From Hormiphora californensis (lineage: Eukaryota; Ctenophora; Tentaculata; Cydippida; Pleurobrachiidae), in NCBI GenBank assembly GCA_020137815.1, contig CM035352.1, positions 3,107,131-3,171,130 on the forward strand: a DNA stretch of 64,000 nt, in the 5' to 3' direction. The notes beneath the pieces are model-generated. The model was given only the letters and a program-made list of their open reading frames with translations, did not search any database and was not told the origin of the DNA. Position numbers and translations under genes: made by a program. This document shows positions 11,278-21,854 of this stretch, in pieces; position 1 is the first letter of the stretch, and every line of letters starts with the position of its first letter.

Positions 11278-13720
11278 TTAGGATAAATGAGAGATGGAGT
11301 AAATGGGAGGTAGGGAAGCTGAGAGATGGAGTAAATGGGAGGTAGGGAAGCTGAGAGATGGAGTAAATGGGAGGTAGGGAAGGTAAGCAATGGAGTAAAT
11401 GGGAGGTAGGGAAGCTGAAAGATGGAGTAAATGGGAGGAAGGGAAGCTGAGAGATGGAGTAAATGGGAGGTAGGGTAGCTGAGAGATGGAGTAAATGGGA
11501 GGTAGGGAAGTTGAGAGATGGAGTAAATGGGAGGTAGGGAAGCTGAGGGATGGAGTAAATGGGAGGTAGGGAAGCTGAGAGATGGAGTAAATGGGAGGTA
11601 GGGAAGCTGAGAGATGGAGCAAATGGGTGGTAGGGTAGCTGAGAGATGGAGTGAATGGGAGGTAGGGTGGCTGAGAGATGGAGTAAATGGGAGGTAGGGA
11701 AGCTGAGGGATGGAGTAAATGGGAGGTAGGGAAGCTGAGAGATGGAGTAAATGGGAGGTAGGGAAGCTGAGAGATGGAGTAAATGGGTGGTAGGGTAGCT
11801 GAGAGATGGAGTGAATGGGAGGTAGGGTGGCTGAGAGATGGAGTAAATGGGAGGCAGGGATGGAGTAAATGGGAGGTAGGGAAGCTGAGAGATGGAGTAA
11901 ATGGGAGGTAGGGAAGCTGAGAGATGGAGTAAATGGGTGGTAGGGTAGCTGAGAGATGGAGTGAATGGGAGGTAGGGTGGCTGAGAGATGGAGTAAATGG
12001 GAGGCAGGGATGGAGTAAATGGGAGGTAGGGAAGCTGAGAGATGGAGTAAATGGGAGGTAGGGAAGCTGAGAGATGGAGTAAATGGGAGGTAGGGAAGTT
12101 GAGAGATGGAGTAAATGGGAGGTAGGGAAGCTGAGAGATGGAGTAAATGGGTGGTAGGGTAGCTGAGAGATGGAGTGAATGGGAGGTAGGGTGGCTGAGA
12201 GATGGAGTAAATGGGAGGCAGGGATGGAGTAAATGGGAGGTAGGGAAGCTGAGAGATGGAGTAAATGGGAGGTAGGGAAGCTGAGAGATGGAGTAAATGG
12301 GAGGTAGGGAAGTTGAGAGATGGAGTAAATGGGAGGTAGGGAAGCTGAGAGGGATGGAGTAAATGGGAGGTAGGGAAGCTGAGAAATGGAGTAAATGGGA
12401 GGTAGGGAAGCTGAGAGATGGAGTAAATGGGTGGTAGGGTAGCTGAGAGATGGAGTGAATGGGAGGTAGGGTGGCTGAGAGATGGAGTAAATGGGAGGCA
12501 GGGATGGAGTAAATGAGAGGTAGGGAAGCTGAGAGATGGAGTAAATGGGAGGTAGGGAAGCTGAGAGATGGAGTAAATGGGTGGTAGGGTAGCTGAGAGA
12601 TGGAGTGAATGGGAGGTAGGGTGGCTGAGAGATGGAGTAAATGGGAGGCAGGGATGGAGTAAATGGGAGGTAGGGAAGCTGAGAGATGGAGTAAATGGGA
12701 GGTAGGGAAGCTGAGAGATGGAGTAAATGGGAGGTAGGGAAGTTGAGAGATGGAGTAAATGGGAGGTAGGGAAGCTGAGAGATGGAGTAAATGGGTGGTA
12801 GGGTAGCTGAGAGATGGAGTGAATGGGAGGTAGGGTGGCTGAGAGATGGAGTAAATGGGAGGCAGGGATGGAGTAAATGGGAGGTAGGGAAGCTGAGAGA
12901 TGGAGTAAATGGGAGGTAGGGAAGCTGAGAGATGGAGTAAATGGGAGGTAGGGAAGTTGAGAGATGGAGTAAATGGGAGGTAGGGAAGCTGAGAGGGATG
13001 GAGTGAATGGGAGGTAGGGAAGCTGAGAAATGGAGTAAATGGGAGGTAGGGAAGCTGAGAGATGGAGTAAATGGGTGGTAGGGTAGCTGAGAGATGGAGT
13101 GAATGGGAGGTAGGGTGGCTGAGAGATGGAGTAAATGGGAGGCAGGGATGGAGTAAATGAGAGGTAGGGAAGCTGAGAGATGGAGTAAATGGGAGGTAGG
13201 GAAGCTGAGAGATGGAGTAAATGGGAGGTAGGTAAGCTGAGAGATGCAGTAAATGGGAGGAAGGGTATCTGAAAGATGGAGTAAATGGCAGGTAGGGAAG
13301 CTGAGATATGGAGTAAATGGGAGGTAGGTAAGCTGAGAGATGGAGTAAATGGGAGGTAGGGTAGCTGAGAGATGGAGTAAATGGGAGGTAGGGTAGCTGA
13401 GAGATGGAGTAGATGAGGAGTAGGGTAGCGGAGAGATGGACTAGATTAGGGGTAGGGTAGCTGAAAGATGGAGTTGATGAGGGCTAGGGAAGCATAGAGA
13501 TGGAAACGATTATGGATAGGGATTCCCTACCCCTAATCGTTTCCATCTCTATGCTTCCCTAATAGGGAAGCTGAGAGATGGAGTAGATGAGGAGTAGGGT
13601 AGCTGAGAGATGGACTAGATAAGGGGTAGGGTAGCTGAAAGATGGAGTAGATGAGGGGTAGGGTAGCTGAGAGATCGAGTTGATGAGGGGTAGGATAGCT
13701 GAGAGATGGAGTAGATCAAG
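11278..13720 (-). repeat. 32-bp minisatellite, right arm (inverted)
   Basis: This is the same unit as the left arm in opposite orientation (GAGAGATGGAGTAAATGGG core). It is organised into its own higher-order blocks, marked by a shortened unit GGGAGGCAGGGATGGAG seen near 11850, 12000, 12210, 12490, 12640, 12860 and 13140. The block pattern differs from the left arm, so the arms have expanded separately since the palindrome formed. Confidence 0.9.
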
Positions 13721-14277
13721 ATCAAGAAATATTTGATTCGGCACCGACCCTCTCTCTACTCCTCGATGTTTCCCGCCATGTTCTGCAGCTTCTGTGTGAG
13801 AGTTGAACGCGAGCGCGTCAATAACATGACACGACATGCAACACGACATGCAACACGACATGCGAGATGCGAATTTCATTATTTTGAAGTTTTGTGGGGT
13901 TGCGATTTTTGTTTTAGGTCGGAGAGTGAAACGGCCGGTACAGTGGTAAACTAGATTAAAAACTGTACGCCTCATTAGACGGCGATTTTTCATATCTTGT
14001 CTGGTTCCTGAGATATGGCCCCCTAAAGAGTTGGTGTCTCAAACTGCTGAATCGGGGTCACGCGAGGAAAATGGGCATCAGTTTGCGTGTACTGCTCCGT
14101 TTTTCACGGGACTTGAACGAGGGTGACGGCAAGAGTCTCACCTATTACATGGTATCCTTACATTGTGTATTAAATCTAAAATGACTGAGCAGCATGCTTG
14201 TTAATGAACCTTGACGTGTTTGCTTGTCTCGCAAGCGCGCTCGCGACTAGCAAACACGACATGCAGTTCACACCCTG

Positions 14278-14475
14278 GTAATGGCGTCCGCCGTCCCATC
14301 ACTGGTAAAAATCTAACTGATAATGGGAGTCATCACTCTGTGCGCGTCAGGATTTGCCACAAATTTTGCCAAAAAAGGCTTTTACGTAGGGCGCGATGAC
14401 AAACACACGAGCATGGTCGCACGTTTTTCCATCATTCCGTCCATTCAATTAGAGTTTTACCAGTGATGGGACGCC
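14278..14475. mobile_element. Small nested inverted-repeat element in right arm
   Basis: The right arm matches the left arm up to CACACCCTG and again from ATTACTGCGC. The roughly 198 bp in between are absent from the left arm. Their ends are inverted repeats (GTAATGGCGTC at the left, GACGCCATTAC at the right, then CCCATCACTGGTAAAA mirrored). This is a third level of nesting: LINE, palindromic transposon, then this element. Confidence 0.65.
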
Positions 14476-14508
14476 ATTACTGCGCGGGCATTCAGTTAGA
14501 GTTTCCCC

Positions 14509-16345
14509 CTACGCAAAACGACTATCAAAAGTTAAATCGAACATTGCCCCTCTCAAACGTGATGATGGAACACTCACCACAGACAACACTGAAAAAGCGG
14601 AACTCCTGCAAAAACAGTACTGCCGTGCTTTCAGTGATCCAGATGGTGGAGACTTGCTGAAAAGTCTTTCTTGGGTTGAGGATAGCAGTGCGATTTTGGA
14701 GGATTTCACATTTACGTCTGATGACATTAAAGGAGCCCTCTCAGAACTTGATCCTGCTTCTGCCGGACCAGATGGTGACATCCCTGCTAAAATTCTCAGT
14801 GCTTGTAAAGCCACTCTTGCTGTACCACTCTTTCTTCTTTGGGAGCGGTCCTTCGAAGAAGGAATAACACCCCCAAACCTGAAAAAGCAGTACATCACAC
14901 CAATCTTCAAGCGTGGTGACAAAACTCTTGCTGTTAACTACCGCCCTGTTTCACTGACTTCTAACTTGCTAAAAACATCTGAACGAGTTGTACGAAACAA
15001 GTTGGTGGATCACCTTGAAAGTAACAATCTTCTACCAGATAGCCAACACGGGTTTAGGAAGCAACGAAGCTGTCTCACACAGTTACTTGATCACATGGAC
15101 GGAATCTTTCGAGAGCTAAACAGCGGGAACGAAGTCGATGTAATCTATTTGGACTATTCCAAAGCCTTTGACCGTGTCAACCATGCTATTCTTCTTGCCA
15201 AGCTGGAAAAGCTAGGCATCAAAGGGAAAGTACTAAATTGGATAAAAGACTTCCTTTCTGGTCGGTACCAAACAGTTACTGTTGACGGTGAAAAATCGAA
15301 CTTCGAGCTGGTCAAAAGTGGAGTCCCTCAAGGGACCGTACTCGGACCAATCCTCTTTATCATCTACGTAGCTGATCTCCAGAGCCAAGTGATCCACAGC
15401 AAAATCAGAACCTTTGCGGATGATACCAAGCTCCAAAAGAGTGTCGACTCGGAAGAATCAGGAGCAGAAATGCAAGAGGATCTCCAGCGTGTGGTGGAGT
15501 GGTCTGCAGCCAACTGTATGACACTTCATGAGGACAAGTTTGAGGTTATTCACTATACTCTGAACAGAACATCCCTTCTCAGAGAACTGCCTTTCACCCA
15601 TGACCTTAGCTCATATGTGACTCCAGGTGGAAATGAAATACAGCCAACGGATACAGTGAAAGACCTTGGCATCACTCTATCAAACAATGGCTCTTGGACA
15701 GACCATCTCATGAGGATCTCATCAGAAGCACGAAGGATGGCCGCCTGGGCACTGAGAGCTTTTAAAGATAGGTCAGTAACCACTATGCTGACACTCTACA
15801 AGTCACTAATAAGGTGTAAAGTAGAATACTGCTCACCTTTATGGTCGCCCTACAAGATTGGTGACATCCAGGCGCTGGAGAGTATCCAGAGACAGTTTAC
15901 CCGAAGGATCGAAGACATGGCACAACTTGACTATTGGGAACGGCTGAAAAAGCTTAGACTGATGTCATTACAACGACGGAGGGAGCGATACTCGATAATA
16001 CAAATGTGGAAAATCCATAACGGTGCAGCCCCTAACAGCACGAATACCCGGTTTTACCATCATCAACGGCTCGGCATCCGAGCCGAAGTACCTACTCTTT
16101 ACAGTGGAGCACAGAAGTCATTCTCAACAAAATACTTCCACTCTTTTACTGTAAGGGCCGCTCGGCTATGGAACACATTGCCGAAAGAGGTTAATACAGC
16201 AGTGACCTTAGATACGTTCAAGATCCTGCTGGGCCGTTGGCTGGACCACTTCCCTGACAATCCACCTGTGAAGGGTTATTCTACCCGGAACAACAATTCT
16301 ATCATGGACTGGGTTTTGGAGGTTCGAGCTAAAGGGGGATGCTGA
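14509..16345 (+). pseudogene. LINE ORF2, reverse transcriptase piece
   Basis: The frame is open from the transposon edge to the stop at 16345. Counting residues from the TTG at 14654, the reverse transcriptase core shows YLDYSKAFDRVNH (motif A, 165-177), PQGTVLGP (motif B, 225-232) and FADD (motif C catalytic aspartates, 254-257). The C-terminal region has the thumb/connection typical of CR1/Jockey-like elements (RLWNTLPKEV near the end). There are no internal stops, so the copy was recently active before the DNA transposon split it. It would copy element RNA at a nicked target if the missing endonuclease part were present. Confidence 0.85.
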
Positions 16346-16503
16346 AAAGACTGACACCGGTTACGATTCTGTAATAAAGTTTATTTATCAAGTTTAATTT
16401 CATTACCAAAGTTACAGTCTAGTTACAGTAACGGTTACAGTTATGCATAACTGTAAATTGTAACTGTAACTGATACAGTGTAACTGATACAGTGTAACTG
16501 ACA

Positions 16504-18475
16504 ACCGTCCAATGTCCATTGCCTTTTCTAACTTCTGACCGTTTCTGCTATGCCCTTTCAGTTGGTTGGTTGGTTGGTGAATGGTGATGACATTCTACCA
16601 AGTTCTTTGAGCGGTGTGACGTCCAAACTGCTTACCCCAATACCCCAATCACTTGCGTGAAAGAGAACAGAATGTCAATGGTTGTCATATTGTCATAATG
16701 CAACGCAGTCTGAACATGTCAACAGAATGGTCCTCTTTGATACGGAACTTCCTTGATCCTTTGCTTCAAGAGAATGTGAAGACATTAGTTCTCACTATCA
16801 GTTAGCCAGTTCATTATTCATTAACTGGGCCGCTCCATGATAATGTACGATAGAAATGGGAATGAAGTACGTTGCCCTGGCAACCTAGTGGTCGCATTAG
16901 CTCCACGAAGAGAGTTATTACTGGTTAGTGAATCACTAGTTCTTTTCATTAAATTCTTACTTAATATTACTTATCAAACTACCATTATAATCATCCCACA
17001 ATCTATTAACTAGTTACGGTTACAACTCCTGAAATGCAGTTGGTATTTTGAGCAGTTCAGATGAAATTACAATGTCGGCGTAATTTGAAGTGGTCTTCTG
17101 GGAGCCTTTAACTGAATTCCATACAACTCTCAAGTCCTCAATATATAACTCTCATCTTTCCAGTTGTTTTTCCCTTATAAACTAAGACTATAGATCTGTC
17201 CCATCTGGCTCTTACATGACATATATAATGTTTACTATTGCAGCAGCTCTCTAGCTAGAAGTAAATAAGAATAGGAGTTTGTATCTCTCTCTTATTGTAT
17301 ATTCAATATTCATCTGTTCTCACTGTGCTGCCTCTTTCATAAACTCCCTTTAATCGGCCGCTTAGATCAACCTCTCTCGCTCTGCTCATTATAATGAATG
17401 AGTCCATTAAAATGTAACCATTTAGCTGTTATAATATAACTTATATAAGTTGTATACAGATTTATGTAGTGTGATATAGCTCTTGTGTATGGACAACATG
17501 TGAATTATATTGTGGCTGGGTCCGCTTAACCCAAGCAATCAAGCAGTCCTCTGATATTTCTTTTTTCTATCACAGTCTCTAGATAAAGTCACTTGACACT
17601 GCATGTCCTTGCTACGCGATCAATTCAATAACAGTAACTCAATGGGTATTTGAACTAAGCTTTCTGAAGACTACTGAATAGTGCATGTGAAGCGTGATTC
17701 TTTGTAAAAATATCCGCGGCAAAGTTGTTTACTAACTTTGTTTATGTGGTCAGTGCAGTTCAGCATCTATAATATTTTGCTTACTGCTCTTATTTCTAGG
17801 CGTAAAAAGGCCATCTTGTTGTTGATGTAAACAATACAAAAAACATGCTAACTTGGACATCCTTGCCTTCCAACAAAGTGATAGGCGGTTTTCTTTGAGC
17901 CAGTCTGCTTTACAGATTCAGATTCAGGAGTAACCTCTTCCTACCTTCCTACCTCTCTGAGTTACGTCACTGGCCCTGTTATACATCATAGGGATTGCCG
18001 GTTCTAGGACAAAGTCCCCCGATCCTGGCAGTAGCTCTCTTGCCCGCTTAGTATCCGGTTACATTGTAGCTCTACTTACACATTAGTAATTCCTTTTGGC
18101 ATTGATCCCCTACTTCTTGGGACGAGTAGGGCAATTTATTTCCACAGGATGGAATATGTCAGCTAATTGAGATCCCATCACAATTGACAATTAATACTAA
18201 ACTGAAATGCTGTTTTTCTTCTCCAATAGAGCACAGCTTTATATTGATTGGTTAGTGGTTACTGTTAGTAACGACTCTCAATCATAAGCTTAGTGAAACT
18301 GAACACATGCTATATTATTAGAGTGACATCATGCCTCATACCACATTATACTTTATCCATGAGAGAGTGTGTGTGTCTAGTAGAGAGGGGTAGTTGAGAG
18401 AGGGAGGGATTGTCTTGGGTTGTTGAGAGAGATCACTGCTCTCTCTCTCTCTCCTAACTACCTCTGACTGATCTC
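16504..18475. other. Gene-free AT-rich stretch
   Basis: I see no gene, repeat array or transposon ends here. Only short purine/pyrimidine tracts near 18365-18455 stand out. Confidence 0.4.
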
Positions 18476-18516
18476 AGATCAGACACCTCAACGGTAGTAG
18501 TTGAGGTGTCTGATCT
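18476..18516. repeat. Perfect 17-bp-stem hairpin
   Basis: AGATCAGACACCTCAAC and its exact reverse complement are separated by a 7-nt loop. It lies in gene-free DNA next to a CT microsatellite, with no run of T after it. It may be a terminator-like fold or, more likely, a transposon remnant. Confidence 0.7.
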
Positions 18517-18817
18517 CTCCCTCTGTTATAGTTGAGATTAGCCAAGTTTGTCATGCCAGGATTTAATTTGTTACACTGTATGCACTTGCCCTTAACAGGA
18601 GATAGAACGAAGGAGATGAGGTGCGGACTGCGTAATGGTAGCCAAGTGAGCAGGAGATTGTAGAGTGACTGAGCGATGATAGAGGAGAGAAGCAGATGAG
18701 AGAGGAGAAGAGTAGGAGAGAGGAGACGAGAAGAGGAGAGAGAGAGAGATGAGAAGAGGGAGAGAGAAGAGAAGAAGAGAGAAAGAAGAGATATGCTCAG
18801 AGTGTAGAGTCCTCCAC

Positions 18818-20540
18818 GAAGATTGCAGGAGGTAATGTCTTCCCAACTCCGCACGGTAAAGATGCCATCCAGCTTGAGTGCCTCCTCACGCACTACATTA
18901 ACACACTACAGGAACAGGTTCAATTTCACTGACACGGTCACTCGAAGATCTACCATAGCAATTATGGGTTGGATCACTCCAAGGTTTATAAATCCTACCA
19001 ACGAATACGATTTATAAGCACTATTATTGACCTCCTACAGAGTTGTGTCAGAGCGCACTTCGGCTGGTAGTGGGAGTATGGAGTGAGTCCGCAGACTTGA
19101 GCACCTGGAATCAGTAGGACTAGAAGCAGTAGGAGCATCGATGAGGAGTCCTATACTCAACACGGGAGTCCCATCCTCGCCCCAATTGATATGTAATTAC
19201 AGTCGCTGGCAATGTCATTTGGTCAACATTGTCCCTCACGCAGCTAGACAGCTCAGGTACTCACTATTATCGGGGTACAATGACCTTAACAACTGCAACA
19301 ATAACACTCTAGAAATCCTCAGGATATTGTTCGCCTCCTTCCAAAGATTCAGTATTTTTGAAGCATCTACTACACAGACCTGGTCGTACCCACCCTTGTG
19401 CCTCTGAGCCAAAGAGGCAAAGAGCTATTATACCTCATGATCCAAATAATAAGTGAGATAATTAATAACTGTACCATTCATCAAGACCTTCTCCAACTCC
19501 ATCTCGGCGTCTAGATCTCCTATGTAGGTCAACGGCTACCACCGAAGTCGGTCAAAGTACCCGCCAAGCCATGGCAGATAACTCAGTTTCCACCACCACC
19601 GTGACCCCACAACTGCCCCGCCCGCACACAAACCGGCCATGAAGAGTGCTAGAAGCGAGGATATTCAGATTCCAAATCCAAGATGAGGTCACCACACACG
19701 CGTTATAAACCAGAAAGACTATACTACGACGACTATAGTACAAACAAATCTTCTGCAGACACTCAGTCTCCTAAATGCATTCTGGTTAAAAGCTTCGTTT
19801 GGCGGCCCATACCCCATTGATCTAAATTCGCTGACGCACAGTGCGCTCAGATGGGGCCCGACGGACTCCGGGCCCAGATAGTGTTGAAATCAGTGGCACC
19901 AACCTCATGTAAAAGGTAGCCAGTTTTTGGACCATTCCTAAGACACAATCCAGATGATATTTTGAGGTGCAGTAGATTTATGGTTCATTGAAAACATTGC
20001 GATGCGGATCTTGGACCGTAATGTAGTAGGACTCACCATAACTTCAGAAGATGATCAGGCTGTGCTTCAAATTCCCGTAAAGGAAACAATGAACCTGTGT
20101 TTGTTTTTCATGACCCTATGCCCTATGGCCACTGTAAGTCTGAGAGTGGAAAAATTTTGAACATAAATTTTATTGTTAATTTATTTGAAACGTTGAGCTA
20201 GTAAAATGACTTTCAATTTTACTTGAGCGGTCCTGACCGAATTGAACTACTTCAAGTTCAAGTTCAAGAATCATAACAGCTTCAGCACCGCAGTGACACG
20301 TCCATGATGTTCAGAGTCTAGTGGGAGAACCCGAGAACGAGGATCAGGGAAGTGGTCAGTGGCACTGGGACTGACATGTTCCCAGACTATCGGCTATCAC
20401 ACCGGTGTACGAGCTTACACGAACGACGGACTTTATTAGCATGCAGATGGGTCAGGTCGAACTCAAGCTGGGACTGACTGGATGGACTGGGCTAGGGGGG
20501 GGCTGGGACTGGGACTGGGACTGGGGTTGTTTTCTTCCTC
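18818..20540 (+). repeat. Long dispersed repeat, copy A
   Basis: Diverged copy of the repeat at 21855-24560. Shared landmarks in the same order are AAGTCGGTC, CACCACC...TGACCCC, ATTCAGATTCCAAAT, GCGCTCAGATGGGG, TAAGACACAATCCAG and AGTCTGAGAGTGGAAAAATT. The copy ends in a GGGACT microsatellite at about 20495-20528. No recognisable protein is encoded. It could be a decayed long transposon or a segmental duplication. Confidence 0.7.
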
Positions 20541-21854
20541 CTCTAACCCTCATGACCTCTTCTCTGAATAGAGATACCCCGGCCGGTATTACACCATCTC
20601 CCCAGCCTTGTGCACTGGGCCAAAGTAGATGGCTAAATACCGGCCAAAACCCGTCCTCCAGCAAAAGTCCAGGCTGGAGGAGGTCTAATCTCAACTGGCC
20701 CACCTCTACCTTCTGTCCACCTAGCCTCTGGACAGGTATAAAAGGTCTAACAAGCTAGGTCATAACTGGTTAGCTACCACCGACACTCGGCAAAATTCCC
20801 ACGCCGAGGTCGAGATAAACTCAAGGGGTGTTTCCGTAGCCCAACAGGGAGAAACTACACTAACCAGTAGCCTCGCTACTACCTACGCTTCTTCAAAAGT
20901 CCATGAGAAGCGTAGGATATTCCCAAATGGCGATTACCCCCCAAACGATGAAGGTAACAAACCAACATCATCACTCTCTACTAACAAACAAGCCTCCACA
21001 AAAACCTGATCAACAAACAGAACAAACCACTATCCCATGCTACAAAACAAATTTCTATGAGTGACGCACATAGATACCTAACCCACTAAACATTTCACAC
21101 GCCAGAGTTCCGTTAATTGGGAAGGAACCTGCCCTAACTACCCCATGAACGGCCGGACGCTGCATCTGCATCACGAACAAAAAGTGATGTTCCATGAACC
21201 CACATGGAGTACTGATTACAAATCAGAGGTTGGCAGCGCAAAATCTACAAAGGTGCCATAGTCAATGGAGCGTCCGAATTGTCCTAGCCAAGGCCACATC
21301 TAGAGCGATCAATGCTGAGATGCCACTCACCAAGGGTCGCTGGAGATATCCGAGACTGGCACAATGTGAAAACAGTGCTGGTGCGGTCCTCTTCATGGGA
21401 CCTGTTAAGATAGTTATGGGAGACGATTCCACCCTTATCTCCAAAACCATGGACATAAGACGGAGGAAGAAAACTCTCCCGGGGGAAAGAGGAAACTCTG
21501 GAACCTGAGCTCCGTCCTTCTCGGGCGTGAGGAACTGGCTGCCGGACGGGATAAAATCTCAAGTAGAGGATTGGAAGCGGAGGCGCATACAACAACAACA
21601 ACAACAACTGAACGACAGACAATGACAGACAATGACAGACAAACTACATATTAACAGGTAGACTGACAGACAGACTATTTCTTATCTGTTTGGGTATATT
21701 CTGCATAGTTGATAGTAGTTGGAGTGTTGGTTTTAGGTACGTGGGGTCCACAAAGAAAGGTCGTGCGAGGGCAGGTTTAGAATTACGGGGCAAATTTACA
21801 AAGGGTCGAGACGATCACAGATCAAACACACGAGAAATTACCTCCTTCCCTCGT
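20541..21854. other. Spacer between repeat copies
   Basis: No gene supported. Open frames here are short and lack known motifs. An ACA/ACAATGACAG tandem stretch occurs near 21588-21680. Confidence 0.35.

Larger units (their letters stand above)
7880..14508. mobile_element. 6.63-kb palindromic DNA transposon with CTA target duplication
   Basis: The 33-bp terminal inverted repeats begin GGGGAAACTCTAACTGAATG and differ at one base. They are flanked by direct CTA copies at 7877-7879 and 14509-14511. No transposase frame is present, so the element is non-autonomous. Almost the whole element is an inverted repeat: unique arms of about 580 bp, then 32-bp minisatellite arrays in opposite orientations that meet near 11265-11290. 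A 3-bp target duplication fits PIF/Harbinger, CACTA or Academ groups; I cannot choose between them. It lies inside, and is therefore younger than, the LINE copy. Confidence 0.85.
7546..16503 (+). mobile_element. 5'-truncated LINE interrupted by a DNA transposon
   Basis: This is a non-LTR retrotransposon remnant in two pieces, 7546-7879 and 14509-16503, separated by the insertion at 7880-14508. No endonuclease domain is visible, so the element is 5' truncated. Its frame runs from the linker upstream of the reverse transcriptase to the C-terminus. The 3' end has an AATAAA after the stop and a short-repeat tail rich in GTAACTG, as in CR1/L2-like elements that end in microsatellite. Removing the insertion and one CTA target copy leaves an uninterrupted frame across the join. 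Confidence 0.85.

Noticed and set aside
9066-11286. Several long open frames (75-236 codons) of LSASLPPIYSISQL-type repeats
   Set aside because: They are translations of the 32-bp minisatellite, are open in more than one frame, and occur on both arms. There is no sign of protein-level selection.
8459-13720. Possible CRISPR-like array
   Set aside because: Repeats are contiguous with no unique spacers; a minisatellite in an animal genome.
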